The position numbers were made by a program, and so were the translations under genes. DNA of 35,080 nt from a virus. The stretch lies in the IMG/VR virus record IMGVR_UViG_3300008113_000708, positions 1 to 35,080 of that record; one strand, given 5' to 3'. The stretch's first letter is position 1; each line of letters begins with the position of its first letter. Positions 22,197 to 29,368 of the stretch are shown here, piece by piece. Below the pieces are notes generated by a model. It saw nothing but the letters and a program-made list of their open reading frames with translations, made no database searches and was not told the DNA's origin.

Positions 22197-22355
22197 CTAC
22201 TTCACCTTTTTTGGCTTCTTTGCGGTTTTAGCCGATTGTCTAAATGCTTCAGCAGTTGGCGCACCTTTGCTACCAACCTTACGCATCTTCTCGCCAGAGC
22301 CTGCTTTAATTCTTGCTTGTTTGGCATTGATATTGGCATAGAGTCCTTGTTTCAT
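22197..22355 (-). CDS. Basic 52-aa phage protein
   Basis: The frame from ATG 22355 reads MKQGLYANINAKQARIKAG, then SGEKMRKVGSKGAPTAEAF, ending AKKPKKVK. Closely similar short proteins (GLYANIN.K..RI.AGS.EKMR) are familiar from many phages of unknown function. The start overlaps the upstream stop as ATGA. Net charge is highly positive. Confidence 0.7.
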   Translation of the reverse strand: MKQGLYANINAKQARIKAGSGEKMRKVGSKGAPTAEAFRQSAKTAKKPKKVK

Positions 22356-22507
22356 TTCTTCTTCGCCTTTCCAGCCTCTGATAGGGCAATTGCGATGGCT
22401 TGTTTCTGAGACTTGACAACCTTGCCACCCTTGCCTGAGTGCAACTCACCCGCCTTGTACTCACGCATGACTTTGCTAATCTTGGCTTGTGCTTTGGTCT
22501 TTTTCAT
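22352..22507 (-). CDS. DUF6496-like basic protein, 51 aa
   Basis: ATG 22507 begins MKKTKAQAKISKVMREYKAG and continues ELHSGKGGKVV, then KQAIAIALSEAGK. The segments KVM.E.K.G.LHSG and KQAIAIALSEAG match a short family I recall as DUF6496, common in phages and bacteria. It overlaps neighbours at both ends by 4 bases. Function unknown; a DNA-condensing or packaging role is only inferred from charge. Confidence 0.72.
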   Translation of the reverse strand: MKKTKAQAKISKVMREYKAGELHSGKGGKVVKSQKQAIAIALSEAGKAKKK

Positions 22508-22689
22508 TTACCACGACCTGTTTTCTTCATCATGTTCGTAGCAGTACGTTGACCACGTTGGGGCATAGCCCTTTGTTTGCCAACAGCAACCACAATGGTC
22601 ACAGGCATACCCTTTTTCTTGCCATACTCTTTAGCCTCTTTCTCGCCCTTTTCAGAGTAAGCAAATTTCTTTTTTCCGACCATAGGCAT
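22504..22689 (-). CDS. Lysine-rich small protein, 61 aa
   Basis: The sequence MPMVGKKKFAYSEKGEKEAKEY followed by GKKKGMPV resembles short phage proteins seen next to the capsid genes. AAGGGG lies upstream of the ATG with acceptable spacing. It is very basic, with 14 or more lysines, and ends KKTGRGK. No domain is assigned. Confidence 0.68.
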   Translation of the reverse strand: MPMVGKKKFAYSEKGEKEAKEYGKKKGMPVTIVVAVGKQRAMPQRGQRTATNMMKKTGRGK

Positions 22690-22700
22690 AGGATTTCCCC

Positions 22701-22904
22701 TTATCTAAGTAGTTTTCCAGCAACAAAAGTGATTACGCCACCAGCCATAGAAGCGATGGTCATACCCATCCAAAATCCACCTTTTGACTTGTTTGCCAAC
22801 TCAAGGAGTGCCTTGACATCATTGGCCAGCTGGTGAACCTCAGTCTGCAAGGAGGCAACCTGTGCCTCTAACTTGCCAAAATCTCTAGCATCAATATCAC
22901 TCAT
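22701..22904 (-). CDS. XhlA-like coiled-coil membrane protein, 67 aa
   Basis: A coiled coil (LEAQVASLQTEVHQLANDV, about 12-30) is followed by one transmembrane helix (FWMGMTIASMAGGVITFVAG). This is the layout of XhlA/hemolysin-type phage proteins that associate with holins, though its position among head genes is away from the lysis cassette. It overlaps the upstream gene by 4 bases. Confidence 0.65.
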   Translation of the reverse strand: MSDIDARDFGKLEAQVASLQTEVHQLANDVKALLELANKSKGGFWMGMTIASMAGGVITFVAGKLLR

Positions 22905-23101
22905 ACCAGTAATTCCTTACGGGGTCTACCCATAGGTTTCTTCAAAGTTAATGTCTGCTTTGTTTCATCAACTTTTACCACCTCAATAGCAGCAGAAGTA
23001 TCAACCTCTGTGTATTCGGAATTGGTTTTCATGGTTTTAATGTCGTAGTCATCTCTGAACTCTACAACTGTCCCACTTTGATTGCATCTGAACAAAGCCA
23101 T
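22901..23101 (-). CDS. Hypothetical 66-aa protein
   Basis: The N-terminus MALFRCNQSGTVVEFRDDYD suggests a small beta structure. The C-terminus has KKPMGRPRKELL, an AT-hook-like GRP core. AAGGAA precedes the ATG. It follows a stem-loop terminator and may be expressed at a reduced level compared with the capsid gene. Function unknown. Confidence 0.62.
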   Translation of the reverse strand: MALFRCNQSGTVVEFRDDYDIKTMKTNSEYTEVDTSAAIEVVKVDETKQTLTLKKPMGRPRKELLV

Positions 23102-23121
23102 TTAATTCCTTAATGAAGAAA

Positions 23122-23139
23122 GGGGGGACAAGTCCCCCC
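23122..23139 (-). terminator. Intrinsic terminator after the 107-aa gene
   Basis: GGGGGGA (23122-23128) and TCCCCCC (23133-23139) form a 7-bp stem with a CAAG loop. In the minus direction the stem is followed by TTTCTTC, a modest U-tract. It separates the 107-aa structural gene from the small basic gene cluster. Confidence 0.6.
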
Positions 23140-23144
23140 GATCT

Positions 23145-23468
23145 TTAGACCATACGAACTACAACAATTCGCATAGTGGTGGATGCCAAGTCAGCGGTTG
23201 AGCCAGACTCGTTTTGGATACGGAATTTGACAGTATCTGCGGCTGAGACATAACCTGTCACAGTCAAACCTACCAAATCAACGCCTAAAGATGCACCGAT
23301 AACCATGTCACCCAAGGCAACGCCTGGGATCGTAATGTCATCAGTCTCGCCTGCGCCATCAACCAAAGAACCAGCGTTCAAAGTTGCTGTTACAGCCCAT
23401 GTATCGCTGAAAATGCCACGGAATTGGTCATTTCCTCTGCGACTTGTTACTGCGGATGCGGTTGCCAT
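23145..23468 (-). CDS. Head decoration-like or capsid-associated protein, 107 aa
   Basis: This small beta-rich protein (TDDITIPGVALGDMVIGAS and DTVKFRIQNESGS) lies directly after the major capsid gene and resembles decoration or stabilisation proteins in related phages by size and location. AGGAG lies 7 bases before the ATG. It is bracketed by two terminators, suggesting its own expression level. Identity as a decoration protein is inferred. Confidence 0.65.
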   Translation of the reverse strand: MATASAVTSRRGNDQFRGIFSDTWAVTATLNAGSLVDGAGETDDITIPGVALGDMVIGASLGVDLVGLTVTGYVSAADTVKFRIQNESGSTADLASTTMRIVVVRMV

Positions 23469-23488
23469 GTATTTTCTCCTAATTAGTT

Positions 23489-23519
23489 AAAAAAGTCCCC
23501 CTACCACTAGGGCAGGGGG
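23489..23519 (-). terminator. Intrinsic terminator after the major capsid gene
   Basis: In the minus direction CCCCCTGCC pairs with GGTAGGGGG (9 bp, one G-U) around a CTAGT loop, followed by ACTTTTTT. This is a textbook rho-independent terminator just 12 bases beyond the capsid gene stop. Confidence 0.8.
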
Positions 23520-23530
23520 CGCAACTGCAA

Positions 23531-23839
23531 TTAGGCTGGTACTGCCAAAGCAAACGCAGATGAAGACAAAGCCGCACCAGTAGTAGCTGCTGTACGAACT
23601 GCCTTCACTCCATACAAAGTGTCAGAAGTGAACAATGTGGCAAGGTATTCTTGCTTGTATTGCACTTGTGAACGAACAGCAATTTGCTCAACCAAAACCA
23701 TAGCATCGCGGTGACCCATCAAGCAGATACGATCAGCACCAGAGTTACCAGCACCAGTATCAGCATTTGAAGTGGTAAACACAGGGATACCATAGAGTTG
23801 ACCAATTTCACCATTGCGGATTGCATCTCCATTACCCAC
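23531..23839 (-). CDS. Major capsid protein, C-terminal part (frame-broken)
   Basis: This frame, open upstream to about 23867, reads TEQAFVGNGDAIRNGEIGQL and continues YGIPVFTTSNADTG to ALAVPA. It clearly completes the coat protein started at 24438 but in another register. The nominal start is a GTG without an SD. The sequence TEQAFVG before NG.AIRNG is the usual loop of this coat family as I recall it. Confidence 0.78.
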   Translation of the reverse strand: MGNGDAIRNGEIGQLYGIPVFTTSNADTGAGNSGADRICLMGHRDAMVLVEQIAVRSQVQYKQEYLATLFTSDTLYGVKAVRTAATTGAALSSSAFALAVPA

Positions 23840-24438
23840 AAATGCTTGCTCTGTATAGGAGTGTCATTGTCATCAAGGCGTTGGATGGTTCTGCGGATAG
23901 CGGCATCTGTCAATGCAGAAGCATTGCTACTTGTGCTGTTATAAGCAGTAGTGCCATCACCACCAATGAAAGCCTTAGTAGTTGTATTGCTTGTCGCATA
24001 GTCATTTGTTCCCACAGTTGCGCCATTGAAAGCACGACCCAATTGGATCAAATCAGTATCGACTTGCTTGGCTAAGGCATAGCCAGCGTCTGCTGTGTAG
24101 AAGTTACGCAGGCTGTTTAAGGCTTGGGCTTCTACGATGTCTTCGATCAAACGGCTATATTCATAGTGTTTGTTGATAGACACTTGCACTTCAGTCTCTG
24201 TGGCGGCAATCAAAGTGACTGCTGTCTCAGCGGCTTTTAGTGAGGCTGAACCACGGGTAGGTGCAGGGATATGAACCACATCACCCTTCTTGCCCTTGAA
24301 GTTCATCTTCATTACCGCATTTGCGACAACGAGGTTCTTTTTGTAGGCGGCAATAATCTCATCACTCCAAATTTCAGGAATGAACGTTGCCGAGGTGGTG
24401 GTTGTGACCGAATTGGTCGGGCTAAATGCTGTTGCCAT
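23719..24438 (-). CDS. Major capsid protein, N-terminal part (frame-broken)
   Basis: The frame begins MATAFSPTNSVTTTTSATFI followed by PEIWSDEIIAAYKKNLVVAN, then GKKGDVVHIPAP and VSINKHYEYSRLIEDIVEAQ, all characteristic of HK97-fold coat proteins of podoviruses. After RRTIQRLDDNDTPI the frame turns to out-of-frame sequence, ending in VLVLIVSA. The continuation appears in another frame from about 23857. Combined length is near 300 aa, about 20-30 residues short of what I remember for the family, so a frame-shifting deletion is likely. Confidence 0.82.
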   Translation of the reverse strand: MATAFSPTNSVTTTTSATFIPEIWSDEIIAAYKKNLVVANAVMKMNFKGKKGDVVHIPAPTRGSASLKAAETAVTLIAATETEVQVSINKHYEYSRLIEDIVEAQALNSLRNFYTADAGYALAKQVDTDLIQLGRAFNGATVGTNDYATSNTTTKAFIGGDGTTAYNSTSSNASALTDAAIRRTIQRLDDNDTPIQSKHLWVMEMQSAMVKLVNSMVSLCLPLQMLILVLVTLVLIVSA

Positions 24439-24466
24439 GTTAAATCTCCAAAAAACGATAGGTTAA

Positions 24467-25231
24467 TTACTTAACCCGTCCATCTGCGTATGCTTGCATG
24501 ATTTCCTCACTCAAAGCATCGTATCTGTTCGGGTCTGTCATCTTCAGCCGAATAAGGTCAGCCCTTCGATAAACTCTCTTTGAACTCTCCCCAGAACCGC
24601 CTACATCCACAGTTGCCGCCTTCAAGTTATTCTTACGGGTTGTCTCTCCAGACTCACTCGCTTGCTTAACCTTCACGCCCCTCAACTGCTTAAATGTTGA
24701 CAACAACTCGTTAGCACTATCGTAGTCAAATGCACCATCTGCCTTCGCAAACAAGTCTAGGCGAACAGGTGAGGATTTCACCCAATTCACAAAGTCTTGG
24801 TCTTGAACAATCTGCACATAGTCAGGATGTTCTTGCGTTAACTTCTGCTGTATCTGCATCCTCTTGAAGTCGTTTGCCGCTTGGCGACCCGCAACTACAT
24901 CGGGATGTTGGTCTACTGTCTTACGAATTGCCTCTTTAGGATTCTCAAAGAAATCTACTTCAGGCTCATCTTTCTCAATAGGTTGTTTGTTAGAACTAAG
25001 GTTTTGCTTTATAAGTTCATCTGCCAGTTTACGAATCTCACCGACTTCCTTACCTTGCCTCTCGATTAACTTTTCAGCCTCAAGGTGCATTTTGACCACA
25101 TCTTCCAAAGACTTTTCCCGATATTTGTCGGGTATTTGGGCGAGTGGCTCTGTTTCAGGGAGTTGGGTTTGTTTTTGTTCCTCAACTGCGTCTAACTCAC
25201 TTAGCGTCTCATCTTCTTTGTCAATCAACAT
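24467..25231 (-). CDS. Scaffolding protein, 254 aa
   Basis: Acidic N-terminus (DKEDETLSELDAVEEQ), then KYREKSLEDVVKMHLEAEKL and IERQGKEVGEIRKLADEL, a helical core with the RQGKEVGE signature I recall from podovirus scaffolds. The C-terminal YRRADLIRLKMTDPNRYDAL is basic, the typical coat-binding tail. It lies immediately upstream of the coat gene, as expected. It would assemble inside the procapsid and leave before packaging. Confidence 0.85.
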   Translation of the reverse strand: MLIDKEDETLSELDAVEEQKQTQLPETEPLAQIPDKYREKSLEDVVKMHLEAEKLIERQGKEVGEIRKLADELIKQNLSSNKQPIEKDEPEVDFFENPKEAIRKTVDQHPDVVAGRQAANDFKRMQIQQKLTQEHPDYVQIVQDQDFVNWVKSSPVRLDLFAKADGAFDYDSANELLSTFKQLRGVKVKQASESGETTRKNNLKAATVDVGGSGESSKRVYRRADLIRLKMTDPNRYDALSEEIMQAYADGRVK

Positions 25232-25285
25232 ATTTTTCCTTTTTCCTGCGTTTTGATCGTTCTCAGGACATTTAACTCGCGCTTG

Positions 25286-25513
25286 TTACGAGTTTTGCTT
25301 ACGTTCAGACTTCAACTTGTCGAGATGGCTTTTCTCGAACTTCCCATGCGCTGATGGGAAAGAACCAGACCACCCCTCCAACCTAAAGGCTGGCGCACTT
25401 AATATGCGGTTGGCTGTATCTCCGCACTCGCACCTAAAATTCTGTGTCTCATAATCACAGAATCTTTCGGTTTTATGCCCGTTTTCACAGGCAAATTCAA
25501 ATATTCTTCTCAT
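25286..25513 (-). CDS. FmdB-type zinc ribbon protein, 75 aa
   Basis: Cys9 with GHK, Cys19 and the CECGD pair (28-30) form a zinc ribbon like that of the FmdB regulatory-type family. It is followed by RLEGWSGSFPSAHGKFEKSH, familiar from phage versions next to scaffold genes. It overlaps the next upstream gene by 17 bases. Role in head assembly or regulation unknown. Confidence 0.72.
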   Translation of the reverse strand: MRRIFEFACENGHKTERFCDYETQNFRCECGDTANRILSAPAFRLEGWSGSFPSAHGKFEKSHLDKLKSERKQNS

Positions 25514-25736
25514 TCAATTCCTCGTATGCTCTTTCGCTGACCTCTTTCAAGGTTCTCAGCCATGTCAGAATTGACAACTCGCCCTTTTTAAAGTGCAAAG
25601 TCGCTTCGTCAGGGATTGTACTGATATTGTTCAATGATGCAATCATGTTGTCAATATCTTCCATTAAGTCAAGCCACCCATCAGTTCCCATCGTAGAGAA
25701 CCGATTTTCGTAGTACTTTTGCAGCTCTGGGGTCAT
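25497..25736 (-). CDS. Hypothetical 79-aa helical protein
   Basis: The product begins MTPELQKYYENRFSTMG and is mostly helical with a WLDLMEDID segment and KKGELSILTWLRTLKEVSE. I recall similar short proteins in this position in related podoviruses, without known function. It overlaps genes on both sides. Confidence 0.68.
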   Translation of the reverse strand: MTPELQKYYENRFSTMGTDGWLDLMEDIDNMIASLNNISTIPDEATLHFKKGELSILTWLRTLKEVSERAYEELNEKNI

Positions 25737-25999
25737 TTCGGATACTTTTCCTTAACCGCTTGGCAGTCGGCTATGTATTTGTCAATCTGTGCTTGGTCAC
25801 CTTTGGCTATGCCATCCAAATAATCAGTAAACGGGGGATATTCCGCTTGGCGTTTGGCTATGTAGGCATGAGCATCAATGTAGGCTTGAACTGCTGTTTC
25901 GTCATAGGTAACGGGGTTGCCATCAGCATCAAAAGCATCGTCACCACGGATAGTAACGACAGAAGAATTGACTGCACGAATTGCTTCATGTTTGTTCAT
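25733..25999 (-). CDS. Tail-assembly-like small protein, 88 aa
   Basis: Contains EYPPFTDYLDGIAKGDQAQI and DCQAVKEKYPK, a pattern seen in many small phage tail-region proteins (YP.F.DYLD...KGD...Y...C..VK..YPK). It sits right after the tail fibre genes. Such proteins are often annotated as fibre assembly or hypothetical. The start overlaps the neighbour by 4 bases. Confidence 0.68.
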   Translation of the reverse strand: MNKHEAIRAVNSSVVTIRGDDAFDADGNPVTYDETAVQAYIDAHAYIAKRQAEYPPFTDYLDGIAKGDQAQIDKYIADCQAVKEKYPK

Positions 26000-26490
26000 G
26001 CGGCTATCTCCATAAGTGTCATTGTTGCGGTTGTACTGCCGTGTTGACTAGTTACTGAAACTCCTGAACTTTTAAACCCTAATGTGTAAGTTGTTGCAGA
26101 GGTTGTTGCGGGGGAATCTAAATAATTAATACTAATTCCAGTAACAACAGTACTAGAACCAGCCGTTGCTGTTCCATAAACAAAATATCCTGAACTCGCT
26201 AAATTTGTTCCTGATACAGTACCTCTAAATACAGTCCAATTACAATCGCCCAAACTATTTGCTCGAATTACATTGCTAACAATTATGAAAACTTTGCTTG
26301 TTGAACTAGATGGCGTTATGGTTGCAGTTAACCCTGTCGTTACATAACTTGTGCTTGTTGTGTCAACTTGTGTTGCATAGGTTGCTTGCACCACTTGCAA
26401 CACCCTACCAGAAGATGCTTGCACCGCAGAAGCACTACCCGCTGTTACTGGGAATGTGACTCCCAAACTTCCATCTAAGACGAGTGCCAT
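25996..26490 (-). CDS. Short tail fibre-type protein, 164 aa
   Basis: I take ATG 26490 (MALVLDGSLGVTFPVTAGSA), which follows the stop of the preceding fibre gene directly; the frame from 26514 would overlap that gene. The sequence is Ser/Thr/Ala-rich and beta-like throughout, ending STTATMTLMEIAA. It resembles receptor-binding domains in phage fibre tips. It is one of several fibre-like genes in a row. Confidence 0.65.
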   Translation of the reverse strand: MALVLDGSLGVTFPVTAGSASAVQASSGRVLQVVQATYATQVDTTSTSYVTTGLTATITPSSSTSKVFIIVSNVIRANSLGDCNWTVFRGTVSGTNLASSGYFVYGTATAGSSTVVTGISINYLDSPATTSATTYTLGFKSSGVSVTSQHGSTTATMTLMEIAA

Positions 26491-26491
26491 A

Positions 26492-27445
26492 TTACTGCCC
26501 TTCGAGTGCCACAATTCGGGCGGTTAGTGCGTTGATTGTTTCGGCTTGTGTGTCGTTTATAGCCTTGAGTTCTTGGATTGCTTTGACAAGAACTGGAATT
26601 AAGGCGGATGGGCCAACAGTTTTGTAAGTTGTTTCTTCATCTTTGTTAATTTGCCATTCACTAACGGATTCTGGAAATACAGTTTCTATTTCTTGAGCAA
26701 TAAAACCAAGTTGATTTTTTTGGTCATTTCCATACCCTTTTTTCCAGTCGTAACGAACAGGGCGCAAAGCATTAACTACAGCCAATCCATCCGATGAATC
26801 ACGGATATTTTCTTTTAGCCTTTGGTCTGAAATTGATTGAACGGATGTATTTTGGGCATAAATTACACCATTTCCGCCTACACGGAACTGTGCAGTCGAA
26901 GTTCCATTAGTGTACATTCCAAGAAAGTCAAAATTAGAACTTGATGCTCTTGATGTAGAACCGCAAATTACTGTTGCGGAATAACTAGCATTTGATGCGA
27001 GAACACCTAAGCCACCAGTGTTTGCAGATTGTGTTGCGCTTAATATTGAATCGTTAACTCGTGATGTACTCCCCACCATTACATTACCGCTGGAGTCAAT
27101 ACGCATACGCTCTGAACCAGAACTTCCTGAGTCTGCACCTGTAAAAACTTTTACATTATTTCCTTCTAAAATCATGTCCCTAATATTATTATTGGTAGCG
27201 TGTTGACTACGAATAACTAAAGAATCATCAACCCCTGGGTCACGGACATAAAAGTCCATTCTGCGAATAGAAGTAGGCAAAATAGATAGTGTTTTTACAG
27301 GCGTTCCACCTATGCCAACTTGCTGACTAGCATCAACAGTAATCGCAGTAGTCTCGTTTGTCTGTATGTTTAGGATGCCCGAATCGTCACCCTGCGTTAT
27401 CAACCCGCCATTTCCTGTGGACGTGGCATTTATCACGTTAGGCAT
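26492..27445 (-). CDS. Tail fibre/spike with C-terminal S74 intramolecular chaperone
   Basis: The N-terminal ~200 residues are Ser/Thr/Asn-rich fibre sequence (NATSTGNGGLITQGDDSGI). From S206 the sequence SDQRLKENI begins the peptidase S74 chaperone domain, with FIAQEIETVFPES and a C-terminal coiled coil (VKAIQELKAINDTQAETINA). In this family the Ser/Lys pair (here S206, K211) cleaves off the chaperone after the fibre trimer folds. It overlaps the homing endonuclease gene by one base. Confidence 0.85.
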   Translation of the reverse strand: MPNVINATSTGNGGLITQGDDSGILNIQTNETTAITVDASQQVGIGGTPVKTLSILPTSIRRMDFYVRDPGVDDSLVIRSQHATNNNIRDMILEGNNVKVFTGADSGSSGSERMRIDSSGNVMVGSTSRVNDSILSATQSANTGGLGVLASNASYSATVICGSTSRASSSNFDFLGMYTNGTSTAQFRVGGNGVIYAQNTSVQSISDQRLKENIRDSSDGLAVVNALRPVRYDWKKGYGNDQKNQLGFIAQEIETVFPESVSEWQINKDEETTYKTVGPSALIPVLVKAIQELKAINDTQAETINALTARIVALEGQ

Positions 27446-28098
27446 TATTGTTTTCCTTCAATTTGCATTAGTTTTTCTGCTTTTCGTTTTACGTTATAAG
27501 CAAGCAAAGTTTTTCTTATTTTTTCTTTTACTTCATCGTTCATAGTGTACGGACACTTACCCATCCTGTCGGCAGACATCTTGGCTTTTGTTTCATCAGA
27601 ATGCAAGATGCCACGCCTTGATTCGCTCATCTTTTTTTTAGTCTCTTCCGACCATTTCTTTCCCTTGTTCCATGCAACTTGCATTCCAACTTGTCCTTTG
27701 TTTGATGGGGACTTTCCAAGGTGGGACTCGCTGAGTTTCTTGCAATGTTCTTCTGAAAGATTCTTCCCCTTCCACACGCCAGGTATACCGAGTCGGTCTT
27801 TGTTGCCATATCGTGCTGGCGGTTTACCACCTCCACAAATAATATTCCAACCAATTGCTTCGCTTGGACGTAGTTTTGCTTCAATGTCAAGGCAGTAAGA
27901 CTCATCGGCTATCAATATAGTTTTCTTCACTAAGTTGTCCCAGCCATGCTTCTTAATTGCAAAGTTAAGATGTCTATTTTGTTTTTTGCGTAAATGCTCT
28001 GTAAAGCGTCTTTCTGTATCATTAGACACACCAATGTATCCCTGACTGAACATATCAGTATGGTCAGGGTGGTGAATCCAATAAACGCTAGTAGCCAT
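27445..28098 (-). CDS. GIY-YIG homing endonuclease with NUMOD3 repeats
   Basis: The N-terminus carries the GIY-YIG nuclease fold: VYWIHH as the GIY-type strand, GYIGVSN as the YIG strand, R30/R31 and E74 (LDIEAKL) as catalytic-type residues. Residues about 109-181 contain three NUMOD3 DNA-binding motifs (KGKNLSEEHCKKLSESHLGK, WSEETKKKMSESRRG, HSDETKAKMSADRMGK). Such free-standing endonucleases spread by cutting alleles lacking them. Here it lies between fibre genes with TAATG overlaps, and is not within an intron that I can see. Confidence 0.88.
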   Translation of the reverse strand: MATSVYWIHHPDHTDMFSQGYIGVSNDTERRFTEHLRKKQNRHLNFAIKKHGWDNLVKKTILIADESYCLDIEAKLRPSEAIGWNIICGGGKPPARYGNKDRLGIPGVWKGKNLSEEHCKKLSESHLGKSPSNKGQVGMQVAWNKGKKWSEETKKKMSESRRGILHSDETKAKMSADRMGKCPYTMNDEVKEKIRKTLLAYNVKRKAEKLMQIEGKQ

Positions 28099-28256
28099 TA
28101 TTGTTCCTCTGCTGGTTCTGGCTGATTGCCTTCAGCCACCCATGCTAAATATTGCTCATCATGTTCTGTGCAAGTCACACGGCAAACATTGTCATCGTCA
28201 ATACGGGCAAGTATTTGCACACCACCAGTAGTTTTTTGAAGTAATTTGTAAATCAT
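28098..28256 (-). CDS. Hypothetical 52-aa protein between fibre genes
   Basis: ATG 28256 overlaps the upstream fibre stop as ATGA, and its TAA overlaps the ATG of the endonuclease gene. The translation begins MIYKLLQKTTGGVQILARID and ends WVAEGNQPEPAEEQ. Similar short proteins following phage tail fibre genes are familiar to me, and some act in fibre assembly, but this one is unassigned. Confidence 0.6.
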   Translation of the reverse strand: MIYKLLQKTTGGVQILARIDDDNVCRVTCTEHDEQYLAWVAEGNQPEPAEEQ

Positions 28257-29359
28257 AATTCAGCACTCCATCCAAGATATGCAGAGGAAGTATTAGCCCT
28301 TAACATACTCCCCTGCCCACCTGTTAAACCCGATGCAACAGTAAAAGTTGCGGATGCTCCAAATACTGTACCAGAATCAAATGTAGGGACGCTACTACAA
28401 TTCGTAGAGGCTGTAGAGTAAAAAACACGATAATCAGTAGCAGTTCCACTTTGTTCTAATGCAGTTGGATTGGTTCTCATATCTACGGGAAATTTGATAT
28501 ATCCAATTGCACTTGTAGTGCCGTAATTAAAAGAACTACCAAATAGTGTTGACCCATCAACTGCTTTTATTCTGTAATAGTACCTCTGGCACATAGCAAG
28601 TTCCGCAGAATAAGGTCGGTAATCAAAACTTGTTGCTGTTGAGCCTTTTTCTAGCATTACCCCCGTCAGATAGAAGGTTGCACCTGATGTTCCTACGACT
28701 GAAACTGCGCCTGTCGCAGAAACTTTATTTCCAGCCGCCCAAGCCCCCGCAGTTCCACTATATGTTGTTCCTACACCCAATCCAATATTTACTTGTATGC
28801 CAACGCCATTAGTAGTAAGCCAAGTTCCTGAAGTATCGCCAGTAATAGTGATTGATTTTTGTTCCCATGTATTAGCAGAACTAATTGTGTAAGTGAAAGG
28901 ATAATTTCTTGCTGAACCGCTATTATTCAGAGCACCACCGAATGTGCCTGTTAACGAACTACGCACCCAAAATGATATTGTGATTGTTTGTGCGTTTGCA
29001 GTTCCCCAGTTTAAGTCTGCTGTGTTGTAACCTTCAATCAATTGCACTATAGCAAAATAGTCGTTAGTTCCAACCGAATAAGCAGAAGATGAAGTTACGC
29101 CTAAATAATTTGTAAAACCTACTGGCGGGGTAACTGAGCCAGCATTTTGTTGAACTGTGTATTTAGATGTTTGGGAAGCAAAACCTTTCCATCTGTCTAA
29201 AGTGTATTGTCCATCTGTAGGAGTAACACTAGCCCCCGCATTACGCTGGTCTATCACCATCTGGCCGTTCAGAATTCTATTTTTAAACCCATACAAACCA
29301 GACGAACTTACTCCGTCTGAAGTGGTCATCAAGTCTGCATTTACAACGCCATAAGCCAT
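28253..29359 (-). CDS. Tail fibre/receptor-binding protein, 368 aa
   Basis: The N-terminus MAYGVVNADLMTTSDGVSSS continues FKNRILNGQMVIDQRNAGAS and TLDRWKGF, a common entry segment of phage tail fibre or appendage proteins. The centre resembles a carbohydrate-binding jelly roll (TITISFWVRSSLTG, TGVMLEKGSTATSFDYRPY). The C-terminal part is variable and beta-rich. Probably a receptor-binding fibre. GGAAC precedes the ATG. Confidence 0.8.
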   Translation of the reverse strand: MAYGVVNADLMTTSDGVSSSGLYGFKNRILNGQMVIDQRNAGASVTPTDGQYTLDRWKGFASQTSKYTVQQNAGSVTPPVGFTNYLGVTSSSAYSVGTNDYFAIVQLIEGYNTADLNWGTANAQTITISFWVRSSLTGTFGGALNNSGSARNYPFTYTISSANTWEQKSITITGDTSGTWLTTNGVGIQVNIGLGVGTTYSGTAGAWAAGNKVSATGAVSVVGTSGATFYLTGVMLEKGSTATSFDYRPYSAELAMCQRYYYRIKAVDGSTLFGSSFNYGTTSAIGYIKFPVDMRTNPTALEQSGTATDYRVFYSTASTNCSSVPTFDSGTVFGASATFTVASGLTGGQGSMLRANTSSAYLGWSAEL

Positions 29360-29368
29360 TCTTGTTCC

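Noticed and set aside
24864-25256. 130-aa plus-strand ORF opposite the scaffold gene
   Set aside because: Serine-rich antisense translation of the scaffold gene, with no start signal or context.
25274-25294. Inverted repeat AACTCG...CGAGTT as a terminator
   Set aside because: Six-base stem with a 9-base loop and no U-tract in either direction; partly inside the zinc ribbon gene's end.
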